DNA of 64,000 nucleotides from Caproiciproducens faecalis (GTDB lineage Bacteria; Bacillota; Clostridia; Oscillospirales; Acutalibacteraceae). The stretch spans positions 248,001 to 312,000 of the forward strand of contig NZ_JAGFNZ010000001.1 in NCBI RefSeq assembly GCF_019448085.1. Direction: 5' to 3'. The first letter of the stretch is position 1. The number at the start of each line of letters is the position of its first letter. The position numbers were made by a program, and so were the translations under genes. The notes below the pieces were generated by a model that worked only from the letters and a program-made list of their open reading frames with translations, was not told the origin of the DNA and searched no databases. This document shows positions 8,596-17,814 of this stretch, one piece after another.

Positions 8596-9237
8596 TTATT
8601 CGCCTACAACTGATTTTACGAATGCGGTAAGAGCTTCGTCCTTGCTGTTTGCGTAGAAAAGCTCTTTAAAGTGTGCGCCGCCAAGAGCGCCCTTCAGCAG
8701 TTCCTGATCGATGCCCTTCAGGCAGGTAATCAGGTCATGGAAATTGTTTGCCCGTACGGCGTCAAGAATCTTCTTGTTGCTGCGCTCGACCTGCTGCTTT
8801 TCCTTCGGGTAGCCGCCGCCGCTTTCGCAGCCGAACAGCTTTTCAAAGACATATTCCAGATTGCACTCCGCACCCCAGCCGAAGCCCTTTGCAAACGGCA
8901 TGGAAATTGCGTTGCCGTCGTTAATCTGGGCAAACATGAACGCGTCGCTCGGATCAACCACATAGCCACAGATTACGCCGGGAAAGCTGTTGAGCGCGAG
9001 CATGGCTCCTTCGCCGGTGCCGCAGCCGGTAATGACATAGTCGGCTGCTCCGCTGTTCAGCAATACGGAAGCCAAAATACCGTTCTGCACATAGGTCAGC
9101 CATTCTTTGTCAGTGCCGGTATACATACCGTAATTGTAAACCGTATGGCCCATCGGTTCGACTACCTTTTTCAATACGCTGCAGATCAGTTCGTTTTTTG
9201 GAGCCTGACTGTTTTCATTTATCAGTGCTATTTTCAT
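8596..9237 (-). CDS. RpiB/LacA/LacB family sugar isomerase
   Basis: 213 residues, longer than plain RpiB (about 150) because of a C-terminal extension after residue 150. ITGCGTGEGAML holds the catalytic cysteine and threonine of the CGTGxG loop that shuttles the proton between C1 and C2. The family isomerises aldose and ketose phosphates such as ribose-5-P or galactose-6-P. It is the last gene of an operon with a split transketolase, so the isomerase probably makes or uses a transketolase substrate. The same pairing (split transketolase plus RpiB/LacAB isomerase) is used on sulfosugars in the sulfo-transketolase pathway, so a non-pentose substrate is possible here. Confidence 0.85.
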   Translation of the reverse strand: MKIALINENSQAPKNELICSVLKKVVEPMGHTVYNYGMYTGTDKEWLTYVQNGILASVLLNSGAADYVITGCGTGEGAMLALNSFPGVICGYVVDPSDAFMFAQINDGNAISMPFAKGFGWGAECNLEYVFEKLFGCESGGGYPKEKQQVERSNKKILDAVRANNFHDLITCLKGIDQELLKGALGGAHFKELFYANSKDEALTAFVKSVVGE

Positions 9238-9290
9238 GATTTTTCTCCTTTATTTCCTCGGGCTGCATCAATTTGGTCCAAGGGATTCTT

Positions 9291-10217
9291 TTATAAAATG
9301 GATTCTATTTGTTTCAATACAGAATCAGTATCTAAACCGTATTCGCGCAAAAGGTCATCCGGCTTTCCGGATTGGCCGAAACGGTCCTGCACTCCGATTT
9401 TTTTGAACCGGAAATCGCCTTTGCCGATCAGCACGCCGGATACCGCATCTCCCAGGCCGCCGATTACGCTGTGTTCTTCAATGGTAACCGCCTTTTTGCA
9501 CCGGGCAGCGTAGTGCAGAACGCACTCTTCGTCGATTGGCTTAATGGTGTGGACATTGACTACCGCAGCGGATACTCCGTTTTCTGACAGTCTGTCCGCA
9601 CATTCCAGAGCAGTGGCCACCATGATGCCGCAGGCGAAAAGAACGACATCCTCGCCATCCCGCAGAACATTGGCTTTTCCAATTTCAAACGGCATCTCCT
9701 GCTCAAACACCGGCGACGCGGGTCTTGCAAGACGCAGATAAGCGGGGCCTTTCATAGCCGCAACCGCATTGACAGCGCGCTTCGCTTCCTTCGCGTCGCA
9801 CGGTACAATCACCGTCATGCCCGGGATCACGCGCATCAGCGCAATGTCCTCGATGGCCTGATGGCTGCCGCCGTCCTCACCAAGTGTGATTCCCGCGTGC
9901 GTCATGCCCAGCTTTACGTTGAAATTCGGGTATGCAACGCTGTTGCGCACCTGCTCATACGCGCGTCCCGCGCCAAAGATGGCAAACGTGCTGCAGAATG
10001 GAATAAATCCCATCGTGGAAAGGCCCGCGGCCATGGAGATCATGTTTGCTTCCGCTATACCGCCGTTAAAGAAACGTTCGGGATATTTTTCGGCAAAGCC
10101 GTTGGTCATGGTTGCGTGCGCAAGATCCGCGTCCAAAACAACGATCTTGTCGTTTTCAGCGCCAAGGTCAACCAGCGCCTCGCCATAGGCGGCTCGTATT
10201 GCTTTTAATTCACTCAT
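9291..10217 (-). CDS. Transketolase, C-terminal subunit (split enzyme)
   Basis: 308 residues corresponding to the pyrimidine-binding and C-terminal domains of transketolase. GGIAEANMISMAAGLSTMG carries the catalytic glutamate that activates thiamine diphosphate, and the EDGGSHQAIEDIALMRVIPG segment is family-typical. The C-terminal third matches transketolase_C (VVNVHTIKPIDEE). It is encoded immediately after the N-terminal subunit with a 4-bp gap, so the two assemble into one ThDP enzyme that transfers a two-carbon unit between sugar phosphates. Confidence 0.93.
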   Translation of the reverse strand: MSELKAIRAAYGEALVDLGAENDKIVVLDADLAHATMTNGFAEKYPERFFNGGIAEANMISMAAGLSTMGFIPFCSTFAIFGAGRAYEQVRNSVAYPNFNVKLGMTHAGITLGEDGGSHQAIEDIALMRVIPGMTVIVPCDAKEAKRAVNAVAAMKGPAYLRLARPASPVFEQEMPFEIGKANVLRDGEDVVLFACGIMVATALECADRLSENGVSAAVVNVHTIKPIDEECVLHYAARCKKAVTIEEHSVIGGLGDAVSGVLIGKGDFRFKKIGVQDRFGQSGKPDDLLREYGLDTDSVLKQIESIL

Positions 10218-10221
10218 TGTA

Positions 10222-11043
10222 TCAGCCCTTCATTTCTTCGAGCGCGGCATCCCGCTCGGCGGGAGACGGTGATTTCCCGTGCCAGCCCACTTGATTTTCC
10301 ATAAAGGAAACCCCTTTTCCTTTGACCGTATGCGCCAGTATGCATTTCGGTTTTCCCGGTCTTGCGGGGATTTCCAGCGCGTCGATTACCTGACCGATCT
10401 CGTTGCCGTCGGCCAGCTCGATTACGTCAAATCCAAACGCTTCAAAACGGCTGCGCAGATTGCCCAGAGCCATGACCTGGTCGTTGGTACCGTCGATCTG
10501 CAGTCCGTTGTTGTCGATCATAATCGTAAGATTATCCAGCTTGTAATGAGCCGCCGCGGTACATGCTTCCCAGACCTGTCCCTCCTGCAGTTCGCCGTCG
10601 CCGAGAATGGTATAAACCTTTTGAGGGCCTTTGGCCGCTTTGGCTCCCAGCGCCATTCCTACGGCAATGGAAACGCCCTGGCCGAGCGAACCGGTGGAAG
10701 CGTCCACGCCGGGGACTTTTTTCGCGTCCGGATGCCCCTGAAGAATACTGTGAAGCTGACGGAAGTTCTTAAATTCAGCTTTGTCGAAAAATCCCATTTC
10801 CCCCAGAACCGCGTAGTAACAGGGCGCCGCGTGCCCTTTGCTGAGGACAAATCGGTCACGGTCCGGATCGTCCGGATTTTTGGGATCGACTCTCATTTGC
10901 GTATAATAAGTTGCGGCGAGCAGCTCCACCATGGAAAGGGACCCGCCCGGATGCCCGCTGGCCGCGCCGGCGATCATTTCAATGATGTCGCGGCGCAGCT
11001 GCATGCATAGGGAAACAAGTTGTTGATTGTCCAGTTTTTTCAT
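10222..11043 (-). CDS. Transketolase, N-terminal subunit (split enzyme)
   Basis: 273 residues containing the ThDP pyrophosphate-binding domain. The GDGELQEGQVWEA to DNNGLQ stretch is the GDG-X(about 25)-NN metal/ThDP motif. SGHPGGSLS near residue 29 and LSKGHAAPCYY near 88 are typical transketolase active-site loops. Splitting into two genes is common in Clostridia for dedicated catabolic transketolases; D-apulose-4-phosphate transketolase AptAB and the sulfo-transketolase SqwGH are also split. It forms one enzyme with the next gene downstream. Central pentose phosphate function is equally possible from sequence. Confidence 0.93.
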   Translation of the reverse strand: MKKLDNQQLVSLCMQLRRDIIEMIAGAASGHPGGSLSMVELLAATYYTQMRVDPKNPDDPDRDRFVLSKGHAAPCYYAVLGEMGFFDKAEFKNFRQLHSILQGHPDAKKVPGVDASTGSLGQGVSIAVGMALGAKAAKGPQKVYTILGDGELQEGQVWEACTAAAHYKLDNLTIMIDNNGLQIDGTNDQVMALGNLRSRFEAFGFDVIELADGNEIGQVIDALEIPARPGKPKCILAHTVKGKGVSFMENQVGWHGKSPSPAERDAALEEMKG

Positions 11044-11064
11044 CCTAAATACCCAGCTTCATTT

Positions 11065-12063
11065 TTATTTTTTCAGGGTACGGGCTTTTTTCAGATAATC
11101 GATATAGACCGCTCCCAAAATGACGCATCCTCTTACAACAAACTGCCAATAGCTGTTGATGCGGAGAAGATTCATACCGTTGTTTAAGACGCCGATAATC
11201 AAAGCACCGACGACTGTACCGCCAAGGGTACCGACACCGCCGTTAAAGCTTGTACCGCCCAGAACCGACGCGGCAATCGCGTCGCGCTCAAAGCCTTCGC
11301 CTACGGACGGCTGGCCGGAATAGAGGCGGGCTGCAAGAACGACGCCGGCAAGAGCAGCTAACATACCGCTCATCATGAAAACGCGCATCTGAACCGATTT
11401 GGTGTTGACACCGGCATATTTTGCTGCTTCCGCGTTTCCGCCTGTAGCGTAAACGTGGCGTCCGAATCCGGTGCGGTTCATAATAAAGAACAGAACTATG
11501 AAAACAAAGGCGACCACGAATACCGGGGTTGGAATTCCAAACAGATCGCCGGTACCGATCAGGTTAAATGTCTCGTTGGTACATTGGGTGGGCTGACCGC
11601 CGGTTACGACATATCCAACGCCGCGTATAATAATCTGTGTGGAAAGAGTTACGATAAAGGGAGGGATTGTTGTATGTGAAATGACATATCCGTTGAAAAG
11701 TCCGAGCAGCGCGCCAAAAACAAGCGCCGTCAGGATGCACACGACCAGCGGAAGCCCGGCGTTTGCCAGACGTACTGTAATAACACCCGCAGCCGCGGCG
11801 CACGAACCGACGGACAAATCAATTCCTCCGCAGATCAGCACGCAGGTAATTCCGAATGCAATTAAAACGTTTACACAGGACTGCCGCAACAAGCTAAGCA
11901 GATTTGTAGAAACAAGGAAAGTGTTTGTAGTGATGGAAAGCGCGACGCACAGCGCCAGCACCGCGATAATAGGAGCCAGGTTACGTCTCAGCCAGTTTAC
12001 TGCTACGTTTCCCGTTCCACCGCTTTTCAATGCTGCGGAGTCCGGATGGTTTGTATTACCCAT
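11065..12063 (-). CDS. Sugar ABC transporter permease, RbsC type
   Basis: 332 residues, an integral membrane protein of the BPD_transp_2 family with around eight to ten hydrophobic helices. The GGIDLSVGSCAAAAGVI loop after the second helix is the hallmark of ribose/xylose/galactose-type permeases. The segment AASVLGGTSFNGGVGTLGGT near residue 265 is the conserved cytoplasmic contact with the ATPase. Only one base separates it from the ATPase gene upstream. It forms the channel of a high-affinity sugar importer with the two genes before it. Confidence 0.93.
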   Translation of the reverse strand: MGNTNHPDSAALKSGGTGNVAVNWLRRNLAPIIAVLALCVALSITTNTFLVSTNLLSLLRQSCVNVLIAFGITCVLICGGIDLSVGSCAAAAGVITVRLANAGLPLVVCILTALVFGALLGLFNGYVISHTTIPPFIVTLSTQIIIRGVGYVVTGGQPTQCTNETFNLIGTGDLFGIPTPVFVVAFVFIVLFFIMNRTGFGRHVYATGGNAEAAKYAGVNTKSVQMRVFMMSGMLAALAGVVLAARLYSGQPSVGEGFERDAIAASVLGGTSFNGGVGTLGGTVVGALIIGVLNNGMNLLRINSYWQFVVRGCVILGAVYIDYLKKARTLKK

Positions 12064-12064
12064 T

Positions 12065-13567
12065 TTATTTGTTTCCTCCTTCCACTGCGTAGGACATGAT
12101 AATCTCCTGAGAGATTTCGTCTACATCAGGGTCTAATATCTTAACAAGTCTGCCTTCGCTCATAACCGCAATACGACTGGAGTTATTAATGATCTCAGGC
12201 AATTCGGACGAGATCATGATAATAGATACCCCTTCTTTGCTCAGGTCGCTCATCAGCTTGTAGATTTCCGCCTTTGCGCCCACGTCGATTCCGCGGGTCG
12301 GTTCATCCAGAATCAGAACCTTTGGCTTAGACGCCAGCCACTTTGAAATGACAACCTTCTGCTGGTTTCCGCCGGAAAGCTCACCTACCATTTGGTTGAC
12401 GGATGCCATGCGTATCGAAAGTTTATTCTGGTATGTGGAGATTAAATTCGCTTCTTTTTTACGGTTGATTCTGAGATTATTGATAAATTCCTTCAACACC
12501 TGAAAAGTAAGGTTCACCGCAATGCTGTGGCCTAAAAAGAGTCCCTGTCCCTTGCGGTCTTCGGGGACCAGCGCAATACCCGCGCGAATTGCTTCCTTCG
12601 GACTGGAGATAGACACTTTTTTTCCTTCGATCCATACTTCGCCGGAATGGATTTTATCGATTCCGAACAGCGCAAGCGCCGTTTCCGTACGTCCCGCACC
12701 CACAAGTCCCGCAAAACCCAGAACCTCGCCTTTTTTCAGGTCGAAGGTGACATCCTTCACAACTTTGCTGCACAGTCCTTTAACCTGCATCAGCGTCTCG
12801 CCGCCCACAGCCCGTTCCTGACCGTAGATTTCGTCAAATTTGCGGCCGACCATCATGCTAATCAGTTCTTTTTCAGTTGCTTCCGATGTGTTTTTCGTTC
12901 CGATGAATTTACCGTCACGCAGCACGGTGACCGTGTCACAGACCAGGAAGGTTTCCTCCATACGGTGCGAAATGTATATGATGGCTACATTTTTTTCCTT
13001 CAGCATTTTTACCTGTCGGAAAAGATCCTCTACCTCGGCCTTGGCCAAAGAGGCGGTAGGCTCGTCCATAATAATCACTTTTGCGTTTTCATTAATGGCA
13101 CGCGCAATTTCCAGCATCTGCTGTTTCGCAATCGACAAGCCCGTGATCTGGCGGTTTGTCGGCAGATCGATTCCCATTAGATCCAGTGCAGCGCGGGTAT
13201 CGCGGTGCATTTTGCGCTGGTCGATCAGCCCCGCTTTTGTTTTGGGTTCCTTGCCAAGGAAAAAGTTTTCAGCAATCGTCATGCTGGGAACATTACTGAT
13301 TTCCTGGTGGATAAAGCTGATGCCGTTACGGCGGGCATCATCCACAGTATTAATCTGTACCGCTTCTCCGTCTATCTTGATATTGCCTTGATCGGCATGG
13401 TAAATACCGCCGAGAATCTTCATCAAAGTGGATTTTCCGGCACCGTTTTCCCCCATCAAAGCACGCACTTCTCCCGGTTTAATGGAGATCGATACGTCAT
13501 CCAGAACTTTGTTGGAGCCAAATGACTTAAAAATATTATTCATCTCAAGGGTATACTCACTTGGCAT
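12065..13567 (-). CDS. Sugar ABC transporter ATP-binding protein, RbsA/MglA type
   Basis: About 500 residues from ATG 13567, which has AAGGAAG 8 bases upstream; an in-frame ATG 42 bases earlier has no ribosome site. It is a tandem-domain ATPase: the first half has Walker A GENGAGKST, signature LSIAKQQ and Walker B IIMDEP; the second half has signature LSGGNQQKV and Walker B LILDEP. As in RbsA, the second Walker A is degenerate (GLVGAGRTE), so only the first site is expected to hydrolyse normally. It powers uptake together with the adjacent permease and binding protein. Confidence 0.93.
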   Translation of the reverse strand: MPSEYTLEMNNIFKSFGSNKVLDDVSISIKPGEVRALMGENGAGKSTLMKILGGIYHADQGNIKIDGEAVQINTVDDARRNGISFIHQEISNVPSMTIAENFFLGKEPKTKAGLIDQRKMHRDTRAALDLMGIDLPTNRQITGLSIAKQQMLEIARAINENAKVIIMDEPTASLAKAEVEDLFRQVKMLKEKNVAIIYISHRMEETFLVCDTVTVLRDGKFIGTKNTSEATEKELISMMVGRKFDEIYGQERAVGGETLMQVKGLCSKVVKDVTFDLKKGEVLGFAGLVGAGRTETALALFGIDKIHSGEVWIEGKKVSISSPKEAIRAGIALVPEDRKGQGLFLGHSIAVNLTFQVLKEFINNLRINRKKEANLISTYQNKLSIRMASVNQMVGELSGGNQQKVVISKWLASKPKVLILDEPTRGIDVGAKAEIYKLMSDLSKEGVSIIMISSELPEIINNSSRIAVMSEGRLVKILDPDVDEISQEIIMSYAVEGGNK

Positions 13568-13721
13568 TGAATCACTTCCTTTTACTGCTTGCCGCCTGAA
13601 AAACGGCATTTACTTTGGAAAGAGGCAAATGAAGTTTACATAATTATTTGCGTAACCGGTCACCAATCCGCAAAGAGGTGACCGATCACGCCTGACATAT
13701 AATCTGAAAACTGTTTTTTTA

Positions 13722-14723
13722 TTAGCCTACGTTGCTGGCGTCAATAATGGACATCGGCATAATGACATTTGCTTCTACCTTTTCGCCGGCAACGAGTTTG
13801 TATGCGGTTTCTACTGTGGTACGGCCAATACCGCTCGGATCCTGAGCAGCGGAAGCGACCATTTCACCTGCACGGATAAAGCCTTTTCCTTCGTCGGAAC
13901 CGTCTACGGATACAACCTTGACATCCTTAATTTTTCCTGCTTCTTTCAGCGCTGAAATCGCACCGCGGGCAGTAGGATCGTTAATGGTGAAAACGCCGTT
14001 AAGATCAGGGTAGGCGTTGATGAAGTCAACCATGATCGGCTGGGAGTAGTCAGCGGTTGCTTTTTCTACGTCTTTGCTCTGAAGGATCTTAATGTCAGGA
14101 TAGTTTGCCTTGATTTCGTCTTCGAAACCCTTCTGACGGGCATGGCAGGTCGTTGTTGTGCTGAAAGTGATTTCAACAACATTGCCTTTGTTATTTAAGG
14201 CTTTTGCAAGTGCCTGAGCGCACATATGTCCGGAGGCTTCGTTGTCGGAAACAATGGTGCTGGCAACCAGTTCAGGGTTCTTAACGCCTACGTTAAAAGC
14301 GATGACCGGCACGCCGGCTTTCTGGCAGGTTTCAAGGGTTGCACGGACGCCGTCTGAATTGATGGGGGACAGGCCGATTACGTTGCAGCCTTGATTAATC
14401 AGATCGATAACGTCGTTCATCTGCTTGTTCTGGTCACCCTGGGAGTCCATAACCACAAGGCTGTCGTCCGGGCTCTTGAGTGCTTTCTGCATGCCTTCTT
14501 TAATCTGTACGAAAAATACGTTTGTGAGGTTCGGAACGGAAATGCCGATTTTGAGCGCTTTTTTATCAGTGGTTTTGCCCGACGCCGCGCTCGCAGCCGC
14601 ACTGCCCGCCGCGCTGGCCTGTGATGAGGCCGTGCTGCTGTTTCCGCAGGCCGCCAGAGATAAAACCATAGCGAGTACCAGAATGATTGCACCTAATTTT
14701 TTCATTTTAAAGCTCCTTTTCAT
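13722..14723 (-). CDS. Sugar-binding lipoprotein, RbsB-like (periplasmic-binding-protein type 1 fold)
   Basis: About 333 residues from ATG 14723 (AGGAGGAG upstream); an ATG 18 bases further in also has AAGGAG. The lipoprotein signal ends LSLAAC, placing a lipid-anchored cysteine near residue 25, and is followed by a Ser/Ala-rich linker. The mature part begins KIGISVPNLTNVFFVQIKEG and continues with the alternating alpha/beta pattern of Peripla_BP_4, including NQGCNVIGLSPINSDG. It delivers a pentose, hexose or related sugar to the RbsA/RbsC pair encoded downstream. The exact ligand is not readable. Confidence 0.9.
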   Translation of the reverse strand: MKRSFKMKKLGAIILVLAMVLSLAACGNSSTASSQASAAGSAAASAASGKTTDKKALKIGISVPNLTNVFFVQIKEGMQKALKSPDDSLVVMDSQGDQNKQMNDVIDLINQGCNVIGLSPINSDGVRATLETCQKAGVPVIAFNVGVKNPELVASTIVSDNEASGHMCAQALAKALNNKGNVVEITFSTTTTCHARQKGFEDEIKANYPDIKILQSKDVEKATADYSQPIMVDFINAYPDLNGVFTINDPTARGAISALKEAGKIKDVKVVSVDGSDEGKGFIRAGEMVASAAQDPSGIGRTTVETAYKLVAGEKVEANVIMPMSIIDASNVG

Positions 14724-14778
14724 TTTTGTTTCTCCTCCTAGCAAATTATCATTATACCCGGTAAGACGGTATTATAAA

Positions 14779-15537
14779 TCAGCAGCCAAGGTAACCGCCG
14801 TCTACCGGAATAATTGCGCCACTAAGATAATCGGATGCATGGGAAGCCAAGAAAACCGTTACACCCTTGAGATCGTCCGGCGTGCCCCAACGGCGTGCCG
14901 GTATGCGGTTTGTGATTTCAGCGTTGCGGGTTTCGTCTTCGATGATTTTCGTATTCATCTGCGTTGCCATATAACCCGGAGCAATTGCGTTTACATTAAT
15001 TCCGTCTCTGGCCCATTCGTTAGAGAGTGCTTTGGTGATTTGGGCGACGCCGCCTTTACTGGCAGCGTAGGCCGGAACGGTGTAGCCGCCGAAGAAGCTG
15101 AGCATGGAAGCAATATTAATGATTTTTCCGCTCTTCTGCTTAAGCATTTCGCGTCCGGCAAGCTGGCAGAGCATAAAAACGGCGGACAGGTTGATGTTCA
15201 GCACCATATCCCAGTCTTCAATTGAAAAATCCTCCGACTTGCTGCGGCGCTGAATACCCGCAGCCGGAACAAGAATATCGATTTTCCCGCCAAGCTTTTC
15301 CAGCGCTTCAGAGAATGCGCGGTTCAGTTCGTCACGGTTGCCAAGATTGGCGCGGACGGCGTGTGCTTTGAATCCACGCTCGCAAAATTCCTTAGCGGCG
15401 GCTTCCGTGCCGGCTGAAATGTCGATAATCACAACTTCGGCGCCCGCTTCCATTAAGCCTTCGGCTATTCCATGGGACAGACCCGAAGCGGCACCCGTTA
15501 CGATTGCTTTTTTTCCAGTTAAATCGAATAAGTTCAT
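14779..15537 (-). CDS. Short-chain dehydrogenase (KduD/gluconate 5-dehydrogenase-like)
   Basis: 252 residues from ATG 15537, with AAGGAAGG upstream; an earlier in-frame ATG would add 12 residues with no ribosome site. Classical SDR features: cofactor loop TGAASGLSHGIAEGL, N of LNINLSAVF, catalytic Ser and YxxxK in VPAYAASKGGV, and a C-terminal SGAIIPVDGGYLG. The LFDLTGKKAIVTG start and overall shape resemble 2-deoxy-D-gluconate 3-dehydrogenase and gluconate 5-dehydrogenase. It overlaps no neighbour and sits between the hydroxyacid dehydrogenase and the sugar importer, so it probably oxidises or reduces the imported sugar or its acid. Confidence 0.85.
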   Translation of the reverse strand: MNLFDLTGKKAIVTGAASGLSHGIAEGLMEAGAEVVIIDISAGTEAAAKEFCERGFKAHAVRANLGNRDELNRAFSEALEKLGGKIDILVPAAGIQRRSKSEDFSIEDWDMVLNINLSAVFMLCQLAGREMLKQKSGKIINIASMLSFFGGYTVPAYAASKGGVAQITKALSNEWARDGINVNAIAPGYMATQMNTKIIEDETRNAEITNRIPARRWGTPDDLKGVTVFLASHASDYLSGAIIPVDGGYLGC

Positions 15538-15575
15538 ATTTTTTCCTTCCTTTTCAGCTAAGAGTGGCTCCATGA

Positions 15576-16547
15576 TTACTTTCCGACGTCTGTGTTAACA
15601 ACATTGAGAAGGGGCTGGTCCAGAGCACCCCGAGCGGCTTCTTCCGCCACCTTGCGTTCCAGCTCGATTGCGGACTCTTCCGAGTACCAGGCAATGTGCG
15701 GAGTTGCAAGAAAATTGGGAAGGCTCAGAAGCGGATTGTCTTTCGCAATCGGTTCCGGGCTGAAAACATCACATGCCGCCCCGGCGATTTTTTGATTGGA
15801 AAGGGCGCTGAACAGGTCCTGTTCGTTAATGATGCCACCGCGGGAAACATTGATGAGATAAGCGCTGCTCTTCATCTTCTCTAACTGTGCGGCCGCGATC
15901 AGATCGCGGTTTCCGTCCAGAGGGCAATGTACGGAAATAATGTCGGAACGCTCCAGAAGTTCATCCAGACCGACCATTTCCATATAGTCTTTCGTACGGC
16001 CTGTCTTTTGCGCATATTCATCATAGGCAAGGACTTTCATTCCGAAAGCTTTGGCTCTTTCCGCAAAAGCGGTGCCGATCCGTCCTACGCCGATTACGCC
16101 GACCGTCTGTGTGGATAGCCGGTAAATCGGGATTGCTTTTTGGTATTCCCATATACCGTTTTTTACATTGTCATTGTTAAAAACAATTTTTCTGGCAAGA
16201 GCCAAAGCAAGCGCCATTGCATGATCCGCCACTTCGTACATTCCGTAATCCGGTACATTGCAGACCTTAACACCGTGCTTTGAGGCAGCTTTCAGATCAA
16301 TATTATCCACACCCACGCCGTAACGCACAATTACCTTGAGGTCCGGCAGATTTTCAAACACCTTTTCTGTAAAGGGGGCATACTGGTTAATCACTGACTT
16401 AAACCCTACGCATTCACGAATCAGATCGTCTTCCGTCTTACATTGAAGCCAGGGCGCTTCCAATCCGGCCGCTTTCAGCACTCCGGCTTCCACCGCAATA
16501 CTGTCATGGTCGCAATCTGTAATCGCCACAAGATTCCGATTGGCCAT
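15576..16547 (-). CDS. D-2-hydroxyacid dehydrogenase, CtBP/phosphoglycerate dehydrogenase-like
   Basis: 323 residues; first gene of the minus-strand operon. GVGRIGTAFAERAKAFGMKV is the NAD loop, LINVSRGGIINE holds the catalytic arginine region, and HIAWYSEESAIELE contains the catalytic histidine in a context seen in CtBP-like and hydroxypyruvate reductase homologues. It belongs to a different subgroup from the 3172-4131 enzyme, which has HISWAPKES. With the SDR gene that follows, it gives the operon two separate redox steps on hydroxy- or keto-acid intermediates. Confidence 0.85.
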   Translation of the reverse strand: MANRNLVAITDCDHDSIAVEAGVLKAAGLEAPWLQCKTEDDLIRECVGFKSVINQYAPFTEKVFENLPDLKVIVRYGVGVDNIDLKAASKHGVKVCNVPDYGMYEVADHAMALALALARKIVFNNDNVKNGIWEYQKAIPIYRLSTQTVGVIGVGRIGTAFAERAKAFGMKVLAYDEYAQKTGRTKDYMEMVGLDELLERSDIISVHCPLDGNRDLIAAAQLEKMKSSAYLINVSRGGIINEQDLFSALSNQKIAGAACDVFSPEPIAKDNPLLSLPNFLATPHIAWYSEESAIELERKVAEEAARGALDQPLLNVVNTDVGK

Positions 16548-17048
16548 TCGCTACACTCCTTTTTGAATTTTAAATCTAAAATTTGATTTCGATTCATATT
16601 ATATCGGTGCGTGGATAATTGCGCAATAGTGAAAATCAATGAATAAATTTTTAATATAATAGTTAAAATAACTAAAAATACGATCATATCTGCCTTAAAA
16701 CTCTTCTATAATTCGTTTAATTATATAATACAGGTTCAAAAAGCATTTTCAAGCATATTAAACATTTTGCTGGAAATACAACAAATAAATACTTGATTTT
16801 TATAGAAATTATTTATATAATAGATTTCGATATTAAATATAATATTTTATATTTGAAGGTTTATTAACAACTTATCTATATAATATTGACATTTTTTAAT
16901 GACATATTATCTCGTTTGTGATAAAATAAACAAGTTGTTAAAAAATTCCAATTGTTTTAAGGCAGGCTGCTGACAGCCGTTTCAGCCTAAAAATGAATGC
17001 GAAGAAAAATGGATGCGCTTCTGCGCTGTCATCCATAGGAGGTCAAGT
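16548..17048. promoter_or_regulatory. Divergent intergenic regulatory region
   Basis: 501 bp of very AT-rich DNA separates the minus-strand transketolase operon from the plus-strand GntR gene, so promoters for both directions must lie here. It contains TATAAT (16879-16884), TTGACA (16886-16891) and the palindromes described separately. No open reading frame with a ribosome site was seen. Confidence 0.6.
16864..16941. promoter_or_regulatory. Candidate GntR operator half-sites
   Basis: TTAACAACTT at 16864-16873 and its exact complement AAGTTGTTAA at 16932-16941 form a 10-bp inverted repeat with a 58-base gap. The second copy lies inside the small palindrome AACAA-G-TTGTT (16929-16939). FadR-subfamily GntR regulators bind short palindromes, and the regulator gene begins 107 bases downstream. 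The assignment is an inference. Confidence 0.45.
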
Positions 17049-17735
17049 ATGGAAAAGCAACCCCTTTCTTTATTGGAATGGGCTTACGCCCAGATCAGGG
17101 ATCAAATTATGTCCGGCGCAATGGAGCCGGGCAAAAAAGTCGTTGTCAATCAAGTCGCCGAGAGTCTTTCCATCAGTCCTACCCCCGTCAAAGAAGCGAT
17201 GAATCGTTTGGTGGCGGAGGGGCTGATGGACATGCTGCCCCGCCGCGGCTTTGTTGTAAAACAGCTAAGCATGGACGAAATCCACAATATAATGGATTGC
17301 CGTATTATGATGGAAACCTTTGCGGCGGTGCCGGCGGCTGAAAATTTTCACGCACATCCTGAAATTCAGGTAAAAATGCGCGAGGTATTGAGAAGGATGG
17401 CGGATATTCAGGCAAATGATTACGTTACGGCCAACCAGTACGAACAAATTTATCACGGAAGCATTATCAGGCTGACGGAAAACCAGAAGCTGGCGGAGCT
17501 TTACAATATGCTGATGGGCGTAAGCTTTTCTTTCCTCGTCTATGCTTCCTCCAGGCATCCGATGGAACGGCACGAAGCCGCCCATCAGGAGCATAAGCTG
17601 ATGTATGAATGTCTGGAAGAGGGCGAGGGCAAAAAGCTGGAGATCCTGATCCGCACCCATCTGGAAAACACGATGAAGCTTTACGAGACGTTTTTACCGG
17701 CTTATACAAAAGATTCCAATGTATCCACATTTTGA
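17049..17735 (+). CDS. GntR family transcriptional regulator (FadR/FCD subfamily)
   Basis: 228 residues from ATG 17049, which has AGGAGG 6 bases upstream; an earlier in-frame ATG at 17013 lacks one. The N-terminal winged helix includes IRDQIMSGAMEPGKKV and SISPTPVKEAMNRLVAEGL, the standard GntR recognition-helix pattern, followed by MLPRRGFVV. The C-terminal domain is all-helical with the FCD metal/ligand His pattern (EHKLMYECLEEG, IRTHLENTM). FCD regulators sense sugar acids or organic acids. Its position between the divergent operon and the KDG kinase/KDPG aldolase pair makes both likely targets. Confidence 0.9.
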   Translation: MEKQPLSLLEWAYAQIRDQIMSGAMEPGKKVVVNQVAESLSISPTPVKEAMNRLVAEGLMDMLPRRGFVVKQLSMDEIHNIMDCRIMMETFAAVPAAENFHAHPEIQVKMREVLRRMADIQANDYVTANQYEQIYHGSIIRLTENQKLAELYNMLMGVSFSFLVYASSRHPMERHEAAHQEHKLMYECLEEGEGKKLEILIRTHLENTMKLYETFLPAYTKDSNVSTF

Positions 17736-17814
17736 TTTTGCACGCCCTGCCTCGCGGCTTGGGCAAATCACGTTCAATATTTTGATTGAATTTCAGAAAG
17801 GACTTTATTTTAAG

